64,000 nt of DNA from Undibacterium sp. (GCA_030645915.1 JAUSNO010000001.1:1-64000); one strand, 5' to 3'. Positions 35,090 through 45,044 are shown, counted from the first letter of the stretch. The notes: a model not told the origin generated them from the sequence alone. A program made the numbers and translations.

Positions 35090-36493
35090 ATGACAAAGCA
35101 TGAATTGGCCGTTACACCAGCAATAGAAATTTCAGAAGAATTAATCCGCCGTTTTGATTCTTTAGGACCTCGCTACACGTCATATCCTACTGCCGATCGA
35201 TTTAATTCAGAATTTGATGCGAATTCATATATTCGATATTTGAAACAAAGAAGCGACGCGAAAGAAAAACCGCCGCTTTCACTTTATATTCATATTCCTT
35301 TTTGCGCTTCCCTTTGTTATTACTGCGCTTGTAATAAAGTAATCACTAAAGATCATGGCAGATCAGCAAAATATCTAGAATATCTGGAAAAAGAACTGAA
35401 CCTTGTTGTAAGTCATTTGCAAGACAAAGAGGTCGTTTCTCAGTTGCATTTGGGCGGAGGCACCCCCACTTTTCTGAGCCATGCCGAACTGCGTCAATTG
35501 ATGGCGATGCTGCACGCACATTTTGATTTCTCTGATGATGCAGAGATTTCTATAGAGATTGATCCACGTACGGTAACAACGGAGACTTTACAGCTGTTGG
35601 CAGAGCTGGGGTTCAACCGTACCAGTCTAGGTGTGCAAGACTTTGATGCCGAGGTTCAGAAGGCGGTACACAGGATACAGCCATTTGAAATGGTAGAGCG
35701 CACCATCACCGACAGCCGTGATGCAGGATTTCAATCGATTAATTTCGATCTGATTTATGGATTGCCGAAACAGAATCTTGAGAGTTTTTCCAAGACATTG
35801 GATTTGGTCATCGCTTTATCTCCAGATCGTATTGCCTTGTATAACTATGCCCATTTGCCAACACGTTTCAAACCGCAACGTCGTATAGCAGAGAGCGATT
35901 TGCCATCTGCGGAACAGCGATTGCAAATTTTCATGATGTCTTTGCGGCGTTTGCTAGATGAAGGCTATATCTATATCGGTCTGGATCATTTTGCCAAACC
36001 AGACGATAGTTTAGCAAAAGCGACTTTGGATAAAAGTATTCATAGAAATTTTCAAGGTTATACGACGAGGGCGGATTGCGATTTGATTGCGCTTGGTTTA
36101 TCTGCCATTGGAAAAATTGGCAATTCTTATGTGCAAAATCTTCGTACTCTCGATGAGTATTATGGGTGTTTGGATAAAGGTAATTTACCAGTTGAAAAAG
36201 GGTTTGATTTGAGTTCCGATGATCTTTTGCGTAGACAAGTGATTATGGATTTGATGTGTAGCAAGGCGATTGACTTTGCGCAGATCGGACAACAATATGA
36301 TATTCGTTTCAAAGAATATTTTGCTAAAGAATTAGATCAAATTCAAATTTACGCAGACGAAGGTTTAATTGTTTTGAATGACGAAGGTGTGAGTATCGCA
36401 CCGAAAGGTCGTTTGTTTGTACGTGCAGTTGGAATGGCATTTGATCAATACCTGTCTCGCCAGACCTTGGCCAAGTATTCACGTCTAATTTAA
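35090..36493 (+). CDS. hemN: Oxygen-independent coproporphyrinogen III oxidase
   Basis: RFDSLGPRYTSYPTADRF; LYIHIPFCASLCYYCACNKVI; LGGGTPTFLS. Confidence 0.96.
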   Translation: MTKHELAVTPAIEISEELIRRFDSLGPRYTSYPTADRFNSEFDANSYIRYLKQRSDAKEKPPLSLYIHIPFCASLCYYCACNKVITKDHGRSAKYLEYLEKELNLVVSHLQDKEVVSQLHLGGGTPTFLSHAELRQLMAMLHAHFDFSDDAEISIEIDPRTVTTETLQLLAELGFNRTSLGVQDFDAEVQKAVHRIQPFEMVERTITDSRDAGFQSINFDLIYGLPKQNLESFSKTLDLVIALSPDRIALYNYAHLPTRFKPQRRIAESDLPSAEQRLQIFMMSLRRLLDEGYIYIGLDHFAKPDDSLAKATLDKSIHRNFQGYTTRADCDLIALGLSAIGKIGNSYVQNLRTLDEYYGCLDKGNLPVEKGFDLSSDDLLRRQVIMDLMCSKAIDFAQIGQQYDIRFKEYFAKELDQIQIYADEGLIVLNDEGVSIAPKGRLFVRAVGMAFDQYLSRQTLAKYSRLI

Positions 36494-36510
36494 TCAGTTT
36501 TTGTTTTTTC

Positions 36511-37284
36511 ATGATTACATTGCCATTGGCCCTTGCCGCTGTTACTGCCGGATTGGTTGGGGGGGTACATTGCGTTGGCATGTGCGGCGGAATCTCTACA
36601 CTTCTGTCACACCCCATCAAGCGCAATATTCTTAAGAAACATACCAAGGTTATTCTGCTGAATAGCGATTCCAATGCACCCCATGAGAATGGTCTTTTCA
36701 GGAGTGATTTTCGTCATCAAATCTTATTGCAAAGTGGACGTTTGGCAACTTACATGTTGATCGGGATGTTATTCGGCGGATTAGGTACAGTCGGCATGCA
36801 ATTCAAGCCCTTTTTACCTATACAAAAAATCCTCTTTATTTTAGGTAACCTTGCTCTAATTTTGCTTGGCCTTCGATTGCTCGGAATATCGCTAACGGCG
36901 TTTTTTTTTAACAAGCTAAGCGGTTCAGTGCAGAAGTTCGTCTATTCGTTGATGCCGGTCATGCAATATGGTCAGCGACATCCATTTTTGATGGGAATGA
37001 GTTGGGGTTGCTTACCTTGTGGATTGTTATATGCTGTCGCTCCATTTGCTTTGCTTGCTGGTGATCCACTGTCTGGTGCAATTTTGATGCTGTTGTTTGG
37101 TTTGGCCGCATTACCCCATCTGTTGTTGACCCAAACCTTGGTTCGTCGCTTCAATCAAGGACATTTTACGCAATACCTTACAAGGGCTAGCGCCTTCACT
37201 TTAATATTCATTGGCTTACTTGGCTTATGGTATTTTGATATGGAAAATATGCCAGGTTTTTTGTGCGTGACATCAGCTGTTTAG
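36511..37284 (+). CDS. Sulfite exporter TauE/SafE family membrane protein
   Basis: AAVTAGLVGGVHCVGMCGGI; MGMSWGCLPCGLLYAVAPFALLAGDPLSGA. Confidence 0.88.
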   Translation: MITLPLALAAVTAGLVGGVHCVGMCGGISTLLSHPIKRNILKKHTKVILLNSDSNAPHENGLFRSDFRHQILLQSGRLATYMLIGMLFGGLGTVGMQFKPFLPIQKILFILGNLALILLGLRLLGISLTAFFFNKLSGSVQKFVYSLMPVMQYGQRHPFLMGMSWGCLPCGLLYAVAPFALLAGDPLSGAILMLLFGLAALPHLLLTQTLVRRFNQGHFTQYLTRASAFTLIFIGLLGLWYFDMENMPGFLCVTSAV

Positions 37285-37300
37285 AGCGTCAGACATGACA

Positions 37301-37654
37301 TCATGCGGTAATGTCAATTAATGTTCCAAGCATTTCATCTGATGTTTTAATGAGTTTTACAGACAAATCAAAACCAACTTTGTACTGCAATGAATTGATC
37401 AATTCAGTGGCGAAATCTGTGCCATTTGTCTCATTTGTCGCATCAGGCGAAATATTAATTGCTGGGGGGGCAGCGCTTGTTCCGTTTTGACTAATGTTCA
37501 CGACAACGCCACCTTTAACCGCTTCTTGAAAAATGGCTTGTTGTGGTTGAAAACCCGCTGTAGCTGAATTGGCAATGTTATGCGATGTGCTTTCAAGTGC
37601 CTGCTGATAGGATTTTAGGCCGCTTAATCCAATATTAAGTGTAGCTCCAGACAT
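37301..37654 (-). CDS. Flagellar basal-body rod/hook N-terminal-domain-like protein (117 aa)
   Basis: LNIGLSGLKSYQQALESTSHNIANSATAGFQPQQAIFQE. Confidence 0.78.
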   Translation of the reverse strand: MSGATLNIGLSGLKSYQQALESTSHNIANSATAGFQPQQAIFQEAVKGGVVVNISQNGTSAAPPAINISPDATNETNGTDFATELINSLQYKVGFDLSVKLIKTSDEMLGTLIDITA

Positions 37655-37725
37655 GATATTCCCCCACCTATCTCAATCGTTTAGCTTACACCTGATCTTC
37701 TTTTTCTGCATAACGGTTACAATTT

Positions 37726-39672
37726 TTACGTCACATCATTTGTTATAGATAATGGCAAGCGAATTTCTAAGTTGGTACCTTCACCTATCGTGCTAGTAAT
37801 TGTAAGCTCACCTTGCATTGCCTTTACTCGTTCGCGCATGCCGACCAGACCAAAAGATCGTGATTTTTGCATATCTTCTTTTTCAATTCCACGACCATTG
37901 TCGCTGATCTTAAAACTGAGCATTGATTCGTCCCGTTGGAATTCAATTTGTACCTCACTGGCAGCGGCATGACGTACGACATTAGTCAAAGATTCTTGAA
38001 CGATTCTAAATATAGCAGTGCTGTGGGTATCGTCTAGAATTAGTTGTTCTTCATTTGCGATCATTTCGCAATCAATGCCATGACGAGTTGAAAAATCTTT
38101 TTGCAAGGTTTTTAATGCGAAAAAAAGACCTCCTTCGTCTAGTGCTCTTGGTCTTAGATCGGTTGCAATACGACGTAGAGTTGTGATGGATGTGAGGATT
38201 AGCTGATCCATGCTGTTCAAGGTTTTTTGTGTTTTCTCGGTCACTAAGCTATCCCGTTGAAGCAGTGAGAGATCCATGCGCAAGGCCGCCAAAAGTTGGC
38301 CCAGGTCGTCATGCAATTCTCGTGCGATATGTTTGCGTTCTTCTTCCCTGATGCTTTGAAGCGCTGTCGACAGTTGGCTGAGCTGCGTGTGATACAACGC
38401 TAATTTTTCCTTCGCAATTTTACGGTCGGTAATATCACGGAAAATCACAGTGTAATAACGATGACCACTTTCTATCAGACTAGAGATCGATGCCTCAATG
38501 GGAAATTCCGTTCCATCTGCTTTTAAGCCGGTGACATAAAAATCTTCATAGCTGGCACCCATCTTACGTCTAGTTGCGCCGGTTTCGCCAAATTGGCTTA
38601 AATGTGCTCCATGCGTTTTTCGGTGCCTGGTTGGGATAACTTCGTTTAAAGACGCATTTTGTAGTGCCTCTACGGTATAGCCAAAAATGGCAGCTGCCGC
38701 CGGATTGACCAAGACAATTTTTTGCATTTCATCAACGGTGATAATGCCATCGATAGCAGTTTCAATGATGCCTGTCAGACGTTTCTTGTGTACAGATAAT
38801 TCTTCAGCTGCAGTATGCATTTGCGCACTGTTGTTGGCGAGTATTGTGTACGGGGCATGGATATTGATCGCTACCATGCTTCGATAAATTGCTAATGCCG
38901 CCAACAGTTGAAAAACATGACCAACGATCACAAAGATCTCTCTGGCATTCGAATAAAGAGAAAAATACACCTCTGACATGGCCATCATGCAACTGGCGAG
39001 AAACAGGTAGGCGCGCTCAATCTGCAAATGTGTAATCGTTTCTTCTGGCTCGACGTCGTTGGCTTGTCGGTAAAGTAAAACGGCAGTTAACATATTGAGG
39101 AAAATTAGGGCGATTTCACTATAAATTTTAAATGACGTCTGTCCATACCCTTCCACGAAGGTCGATGGTATGACTTCAGGAGCTAGAAAAATCGTTAATG
39201 ATGTAATGAGGGTAAAAATTAGACCAAAGATAAGTATCGCCCACGCTTTGTCGGTCGATATGTGAGCGCTGGTACGCTTGAGAATGAGTCCAAATAAGGT
39301 TACGCCTACAATAGAACGAGATAACAACCAGAAGCTAAGCGACTTGTGCATGTCAATCGCGCTTAAAAAACCGGGCATTCCTTGAAACGTGATTGCATGA
39401 AAAAAACCAAAAATCGCAGTGCATAAGAAAGCGACCGCTAATATGACGCTACTTTTTTTTCTCACCGAGTCAAATGCATTCCAGCAAACAATAAAGACGG
39501 ACGTGAATAAAACGATACTTGCTGTTTCAAGCGCGGTATGTAGCGGTAGCGCTGCGCTGATCTGAATTTGAGAAAGCAAAGCGGTATTACTCCAAAGCAG
39601 AGTTGAGAGTAATAAAAAAAACAGAACGATCCAACGTATTATTTTTAGTTCTTTAGACGATATGTTTGACAT
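37726..39672 (-). CDS. Membrane sensor histidine kinase: multi-TM input, PAS, HisKA_3/HATPase (NarX/DegS type)
   Basis: TM-rich N-terminus; PAS GIIETAIDGIITVDEMQKIVLVNPAAAAIFGY; EERKHIARELHDDLGQLLAALRMDLSLL; start set at 39672 because a terminator hairpin lies within the longer track ORF. Confidence 0.9.
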   Translation of the reverse strand: MSNISSKELKIIRWIVLFFLLLSTLLWSNTALLSQIQISAALPLHTALETASIVLFTSVFIVCWNAFDSVRKKSSVILAVAFLCTAIFGFFHAITFQGMPGFLSAIDMHKSLSFWLLSRSIVGVTLFGLILKRTSAHISTDKAWAILIFGLIFTLITSLTIFLAPEVIPSTFVEGYGQTSFKIYSEIALIFLNMLTAVLLYRQANDVEPEETITHLQIERAYLFLASCMMAMSEVYFSLYSNAREIFVIVGHVFQLLAALAIYRSMVAINIHAPYTILANNSAQMHTAAEELSVHKKRLTGIIETAIDGIITVDEMQKIVLVNPAAAAIFGYTVEALQNASLNEVIPTRHRKTHGAHLSQFGETGATRRKMGASYEDFYVTGLKADGTEFPIEASISSLIESGHRYYTVIFRDITDRKIAKEKLALYHTQLSQLSTALQSIREEERKHIARELHDDLGQLLAALRMDLSLLQRDSLVTEKTQKTLNSMDQLILTSITTLRRIATDLRPRALDEGGLFFALKTLQKDFSTRHGIDCEMIANEEQLILDDTHSTAIFRIVQESLTNVVRHAAASEVQIEFQRDESMLSFKISDNGRGIEKEDMQKSRSFGLVGMRERVKAMQGELTITSTIGEGTNLEIRLPLSITNDVT

Positions 39673-39787
39673 AGATGGGGAAGTAGACGGCGTTAACTTA
39701 TAAATATTATAAGCGTGAAATATTTTTTTAGCGGTGAAGTAATATTTTAAGCCTGCAGCTTGCGCAAGCGCCTGGTCAAAATGAAAA

Positions 39788-39815
39788 CGGCTCGGTCGCA
39801 TATGCAACCGAGCCG
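39788..39815 (-). terminator. Hairpin downstream of the universal stress gene
   Basis: CGGCTCGGTcGCATATGCaACCGAGCCG; on the minus strand followed by TTTTCATTTT. Confidence 0.7.
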
Positions 39816-39920
39816 GAAAACTGATACCACTACTTTATGCCGTCAGTATTCTCAAAAAATTTTAATTAAATAGCATTAATCTCGGTTAGATGCTGTTAAT
39901 TATTGTTGAATAGACCGTAA

Positions 39921-40760
39921 TTAATGCGACATCAGAACAGGAATCGTCATACTTTCCAAGATGGTTCGTGTGACTCCCCCCATGATCATCTCACGCAAAC
40001 GTGAATGGCCATAGCCGCCCATGACGATCATGTCGCTGTCAAGGTCATGCGAGAGAGACAGTAAGGCATTGCCAATATCTGTCGATGTTTTATGTACCGA
40101 GACTTCTACCTTGACACCGTGGCGCGCTAAAAATAGTGCGATGTCTGCTCCAGGTTGTTCGCCATGAGCATCAGGTGAGGCTTTTGAATTGAAGATTGCC
40201 ACCTGAACTAAGTCCGCACGTTTTAAAAGGGGGATGGCATCGGTTACGGCGCGTGTCGATTCTCGGCTTGCATCCCATGATATTAATGGTCGTTTGGCAA
40301 CCGTCGCGAAGTCACCTGCGTAGGGGATGATCAGCACGGGACGCCCTGAATTCATCACGATGTATTCAGGAAAATCTGGCAACACTGAGGGCGACGGCTC
40401 ATCAGGGTTGGTTTGCCCAAGCACCACCAAATCACTGTAACGTGCCTGCAGTCCTATGCCACCACCAGCTTCGTCATTGGCGATTGTGCTCTCATGGGAT
40501 GAAAGGTCAAATTCTTCAATCGTCTTATTGAAGCCTACGATCGCTTTTTCAGCACGCTCACGCAGAAAATTGAGATGAATGGTCAGGTTTGGGTCACTGG
40601 CGCTGATATTGCCATCCTGATAGATGAAGCGCGAAACACCAGTAACCGCTGTACCAATGAGATGGGCATTGGCGAACGTGGCAATGTCAGCTGCAACTTT
40701 AACGCGTAAATTGGAACGACTGGTTTCATCCACATGGACGAGTACGGTTTTATAGGACAT
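39921..40760 (-). CDS. Universal stress protein, tandem UspA
   Basis: MSYKTVLVHVDETSRSNLRVKVAADIATFANAHLIGTAV; DMIVMGGYGHSRLREMIMGGVTRTILESMTIPVLMSH. Confidence 0.92.
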   Translation of the reverse strand: MSYKTVLVHVDETSRSNLRVKVAADIATFANAHLIGTAVTGVSRFIYQDGNISASDPNLTIHLNFLRERAEKAIVGFNKTIEEFDLSSHESTIANDEAGGGIGLQARYSDLVVLGQTNPDEPSPSVLPDFPEYIVMNSGRPVLIIPYAGDFATVAKRPLISWDASRESTRAVTDAIPLLKRADLVQVAIFNSKASPDAHGEQPGADIALFLARHGVKVEVSVHKTSTDIGNALLSLSHDLDSDMIVMGGYGHSRLREMIMGGVTRTILESMTIPVLMSH

Positions 40761-40824
40761 TATTTTCTCCGTGATTGATCAGCGCAAATATACATTCATT
40801 GAAAATTACTGCCTTATCTTAAAA

Positions 40825-41736
40825 TCAATTGAGTGCGGTCGCAACTTCTTTATTCCATTGAGGTAGCAAATTCTTACTGATGAGCGCAGTGACTCCTGCC
40901 GACACTTTTTCACTCACTTGTTCGGTGACTTTCTTGCGTGACTTGGCTGGAGGCAGTCTGCGTAAGGTTTTAAGTGCCGTTGCATCGATAATGCCAATCT
41001 GACGTTGATCTACCGTGATCATGCCAAGTTCATTGAAAGCGGATAGGGTGCGACTGACGGTTTCGAGAGTTAGTCCAAGGTAACTCCCTATTTCATGACG
41101 CGTCATTCTTAAATTGAACACTTTCCCGGAATAGCCCAATTGACCGTATCGATCGCCCAGATTGGTCAGGAATCTCGCCACTTTCGCTTCTGCGCTTAAG
41201 GCACTTAACATGCCGATCATTGCCTGTTCACGTACCAGTTCACGACTCATGACGTTGAACATTGCTTGTTCAAGTTCTGCATAGATGCGCCCTAATGCTG
41301 AAAATGTTTTGTACGGCAGTATGATGATGTCGCAATCAGATAAAGCGATAGTCTCGGATGCGTGGTGCTCGTTGTATATGCCATCGATTCCCAACAGATC
41401 CCCTTTCATTGGAAAACTCAGAACTTGTTCGCTGCCATATTCATCAACTAGCACAGTCTTAAGGAATCCCGAATTGACGATGAAGAGAGATTCAAAGTGT
41501 TGACCAATAGTATGAACTCTTTGCCCGGCTTTAAAGCGAACATGCTGGAATAGAACTTCGTCGTCATTGGCATAATTGGGCGATGGAACCTTAAGCAGAT
41601 TGCAGATGTCTTTTAAGTTCGACCATAAGTTTCCCTGGCAGCGCCATCCTGCTTCATTCGATAAAACCGGGAAATTCGTTAACTTATTTCCTGTCGCCAT
41701 ACCAGATGACGTTGCGGCGGTAGATGTTGAAGACAT
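40825..41736 (-). CDS. Crp/Fnr family transcriptional regulator with an FNR-type recognition helix
   Basis: cNMP-binding-like domain; HEIGSYLGLTLETVSRTLSAFNELGMI. Confidence 0.93.
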   Translation of the reverse strand: MSSTSTAATSSGMATGNKLTNFPVLSNEAGWRCQGNLWSNLKDICNLLKVPSPNYANDDEVLFQHVRFKAGQRVHTIGQHFESLFIVNSGFLKTVLVDEYGSEQVLSFPMKGDLLGIDGIYNEHHASETIALSDCDIIILPYKTFSALGRIYAELEQAMFNVMSRELVREQAMIGMLSALSAEAKVARFLTNLGDRYGQLGYSGKVFNLRMTRHEIGSYLGLTLETVSRTLSAFNELGMITVDQRQIGIIDATALKTLRRLPPAKSRKKVTEQVSEKVSAGVTALISKNLLPQWNKEVATALN

Positions 41737-41777
41737 TGTGATCCCCCTCTAGGTAATGTTTAAATAGTTTAAATTCG

Positions 41778-42161
41778 TTAGTTCAAATTCGTTGCTGGCG
41801 AGGCAGATTGCCATTCGTGCAGAATGCTGGGAATTTGTTGAAAATCAGTGGATTTGTCCAAAAAATTATCGGCTCCAGCGCGCAGCGCGTGCAGCCGATT
41901 GGCATCGGTAGCGTGATTGGTCAGTATCATTACCTTGATGTTAGGCTTATATTTTTTGATATCTTTTAGTAGCGATAAACCGTTTCCTTCGCCCAACTGC
42001 AGGTCAAGGATCATGGCATCCGGACTGATATCGAGAATCGTGCGATAAGCTTCGTTGACATCGCCACTGACACCCATGATGTGCATGTCAGGCAGTTCTT
42101 CAATAAACTGTACTAAGCGATTTTGTATGAGAATTGAATCTTCAACGATAAACAAATTCAT
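41778..42161 (-). CDS. Stand-alone REC-domain response regulator
   Basis: MNLFIVEDSILIQNRLVQF; DAMILDLQLGEGNGLSLLKDIKK; VMILTNHATDANR; no output domain. Confidence 0.9.
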   Translation of the reverse strand: MNLFIVEDSILIQNRLVQFIEELPDMHIMGVSGDVNEAYRTILDISPDAMILDLQLGEGNGLSLLKDIKKYKPNIKVMILTNHATDANRLHALRAGADNFLDKSTDFQQIPSILHEWQSASPATNLN

Positions 42162-42227
42162 GATGGTCGATAATTGGTTGGCGAACGCAGCGTTGCTCGA
42201 GTGCGTTCATTATCGTTAAGGACGGCT

Positions 42228-42241
42228 TTGATTTAAATCAG
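42228..42241 (-). promoter_or_regulatory. FNR-type box upstream of the stand-alone REC gene
   Basis: Minus strand CTGAT-TTAA-ATCAA, 9/10 match to TTGATNNNNATCAA, about 73 bp upstream of the start at 42161. Confidence 0.6.
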
Positions 42242-42357
42242 GGATTGCTGATTTAATTTGTCAGATTTTGGAGTGGCGGGGTAGGAATTTTCCGAATCAT
42301 GCTGATGCCAGTCAGGTTCAGATGAAGATCGGCGATGGATCAAAAAAGGGCAGAGTG

Positions 42358-42987
42358 TTACAGCAGTTTATTGGCAATGGCGTATTGCACCAAGTCTGAC
42401 AAGGTGTTTCTTTCCATTTTAAGCATGATGCGAGTTTTATGCGTACTGACTGTTTTAACACTTAAATGCAAGAGATCTGCGATTTCCGTGATGGATTTAC
42501 CTTTCACCAGGTGACTAAATACTTCAAATTCTCGATCCGATAATGTTGTATGCGGCAAATCATTGTCGGCAGGCATGGCAGACATGGCCAATTGCTCGGC
42601 AACTTCAATACTGATGTAAGGCCGACCCGATGCCACCTTGCGCAAGGCGGTCACGAGTTGAGTGCCAGCACTTTCTTTGGTCAGGTAGCCACGCGCGCCC
42701 GCTCGTATTGCCCTTACGGCGTATTGCTCCTCTTCGTGCATGGTCAAAATTAAGATTGGCAACTTAGGCATTTCATCCTTGATTTGCCTGATGAGATCAA
42801 CGCCACTTCGACCTGGCATTGACAGATCCATCAACAATACATCGAAATTGCCAAGTCTGGCCTTTGCCAGTGTGTCATGTCCATCAACGGCTTCACCGAC
42901 GACTTCGATGTCCTCAATTCCCTCTAAAATGCGTTTCAAGCCTTCTCGCATGATGGTGTGGTCGTCTGCGATGAGAATTCGAATCAT
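42358..42987 (-). CDS. NarL/LuxR-family response regulator
   Basis: MIRILIADDHTIMREGLKRILEG; C-terminal LSDREFEVFSHLVKGKSITEIADLLHLSVKTVSTHKTRIMLKM. Confidence 0.94.
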   Translation of the reverse strand: MIRILIADDHTIMREGLKRILEGIEDIEVVGEAVDGHDTLAKARLGNFDVLLMDLSMPGRSGVDLIRQIKDEMPKLPILILTMHEEEQYAVRAIRAGARGYLTKESAGTQLVTALRKVASGRPYISIEVAEQLAMSAMPADNDLPHTTLSDREFEVFSHLVKGKSITEIADLLHLSVKTVSTHKTRIMLKMERNTLSDLVQYAIANKLL

Positions 42988-43103
42988 TGTTTATTTTTCG
43001 GTATGTTGAAATGACAGCTTGAACTGGAATAAGCAAGCTAAATTGCCTGACGGATTCATATTTTATCGTAATTGGCACAATCGATTTTTTTGACCGCAGA
43101 TAC

Positions 43104-44486
43104 CTAATCAATAATACGCATCCTGAATTGGCGTCCCTTAATGTTGCAGCGGCTGAGTCTATCCAGGGAATCTTGCGCAATGTGCCGGTCGATTGCCACA
43201 TAAGTCATGAATTCGAAGACATTGATTTTGCCAACTTGCTCCTTGCGCAAACCTACGTCGCCGGTTAATGCACCCAATAAGTCACCCGGGCGCAGCTTGT
43301 CTTTTTTTCCGCCCATGATGCAGATGGTGATCATGGGCGCCTGCAATCTGGCTTCAGGATCAGGCGTTAATTCGGACAGTTCATGCCATTGCACAGTCTT
43401 GTTTTGATACTCTTCGATGAGCTTGACCCATTTTTTTTCATTGGGTGCGGCCAAGCTTAGCGCCAAACCTTTTTCGCCGGCACGGCCAGTGCGGCCTATG
43501 CGGTGAATATGGACTTCGGTATCCTTGGATACATCCACATTGATGACTGCACCCAGGGTTTGTATATCCAGACCGCGGGCGGCGACGTCAGTGGCCACCA
43601 GGACGGAACAACTCTGGTTGGCAAACAGTACCAATATTTCATCGCGTTCGCGCTGCTCCAGGTCGCCGTATAAGGCGAGGGCGCTGATGCCTTGCTGCTG
43701 TAATTCTTCAGCCAGTTCGCGGCAATGGATTTTGGTGTTGCAAAAAGCCAGAGTAGAAATTGGTTGATAGTGCATTAATAACTGGGCGACGGCGGCATTG
43801 CGATTTTCTGGGGTGACGGCATAAAACAGTTGCTCTATCTGGTTGGCGGCATGCTGACTTTCAACCTTGACCTCAGCCGGCTCCCTTAAAAATTGCTCGC
43901 TCGCCTTGCGGATATTGTCTGGGTAGGTGGCTGAAAACAGCAGGGTCTGGCGACGCGGCGAACATGCTGCCACGATGCCGACGATATCTTCATAAAATCC
44001 CATATCGACCATGCGATCGGCCTCATCCAAGACCAAAGTTTGCACGGTAGATAGATTGATGCTGCCGCGGCCGATGTGATCGAGCAGGCGACCCGGTGTA
44101 CCAACAACAATATGTGCGCCGTGTTCGAGTGAGGCAATTTGTGGCCGCATCGGTGTTCCACCGCACAAAGTCAAAATCTTAATGTTGTCGGCGAAGCGCG
44201 CCAGACGACGTAACTCGTTGGATACCTGGTCAGCCAATTCACGGGTCGGACAAACCACCAATCCTTGAATCGCAAAATAGGTAGGATTGAGCTTGGCCAA
44301 AATACCGATGCCAAACGCGGCTGTTTTGCCACTGCCGGTTTTAGCTTGTGCAATTAAGTCTCGTTGCTCCAGCATGATAGGTATGCTGGCCGCCTGTATC
44401 GGCGTCATCTGCGTATAGCCAAGGCTATCGAGGTTGCTGATCAATGCGGGAGCCAGGGGCAGGCTGGAGAAAAGAGAATTTGTCAT
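43104..44486 (-). CDS. dbpA: ATP-dependent RNA helicase DbpA
   Basis: DEAD motifs AQAKTGSGKTAAFGIG, VLDEADRMVDMGF, HRIGRTGRAGEKGLAL; DbpA-like C-terminal RNA-binding domain. Confidence 0.92.
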   Translation of the reverse strand: MTNSLFSSLPLAPALISNLDSLGYTQMTPIQAASIPIMLEQRDLIAQAKTGSGKTAAFGIGILAKLNPTYFAIQGLVVCPTRELADQVSNELRRLARFADNIKILTLCGGTPMRPQIASLEHGAHIVVGTPGRLLDHIGRGSINLSTVQTLVLDEADRMVDMGFYEDIVGIVAACSPRRQTLLFSATYPDNIRKASEQFLREPAEVKVESQHAANQIEQLFYAVTPENRNAAVAQLLMHYQPISTLAFCNTKIHCRELAEELQQQGISALALYGDLEQRERDEILVLFANQSCSVLVATDVAARGLDIQTLGAVINVDVSKDTEVHIHRIGRTGRAGEKGLALSLAAPNEKKWVKLIEEYQNKTVQWHELSELTPDPEARLQAPMITICIMGGKKDKLRPGDLLGALTGDVGLRKEQVGKINVFEFMTYVAIDRHIAQDSLDRLSRCNIKGRQFRMRIID

Positions 44487-44637
44487 TGGGGATCTGCTCG
44501 CGTAATTAACTCATCAGCATAAGCGCTATATAACCTGAAACCTGAATAACCTGAACGAACCAAGTCTAACAGTTGCCGTTTGCAACTACCAGCGCTTCAA
44601 ACAATCTGGGTGTAAAGCCAAAACATGCCTGGCCCAG

Positions 44638-44698
44638 CACGCACTATCCATGCGGGCTGCAGGGGCGATAGGCTTGAAACCCGCATGGATAGTGCGTG
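44638..44698. repeat. Palindromic repeat B (REP-like family)
   Basis: Perfect 19-bp arms CACGCACTATCCATGCGGG / CCCGCATGGATAGTGCGTG, 23-nt loop. Confidence 0.85.
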
Positions 44699-44754
44699 TC
44701 AGGCTTGCTTGCTGTTGAAATTTTATTCTTGTCAATGGAACGGTACAAACGATA

Positions 44755-44789
44755 AAGCCGCTGAATCTCTATGTAGAAATCAGCGGCTT
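44755..44789 (-). terminator. Terminator downstream of tRNA-fMet
   Basis: AAGCCGCTGA...TCAGCGGCTT stem; T-rich on the minus-strand exit side. Confidence 0.7.
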
Positions 44790-44797
44790 AGCGTATT

Positions 44798-44874
<77 letters not shown>

Positions 44875-45044
44875 TCTGAGGAGGCAGATTGTACAGTGCA
44901 TTGATACGCATCACAAGAATTTGTTTAGGGTATTTATTGTTAGAGGTATTTGCGTGCAAACAAATTTGAAGAGGACGTCTGTATGTGGTCATCATAAGCG
45001 GGCATAATAAGCGCCTTATCTATCTCGGTTTGCCACGACTCTTC

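Noticed and set aside
40761-40824. Possible FNR box between the FNR-family gene and the UspA gene
   Set aside because: Only TTGAT half-sites are present; the partner half-site is poor at 4-nt spacing.
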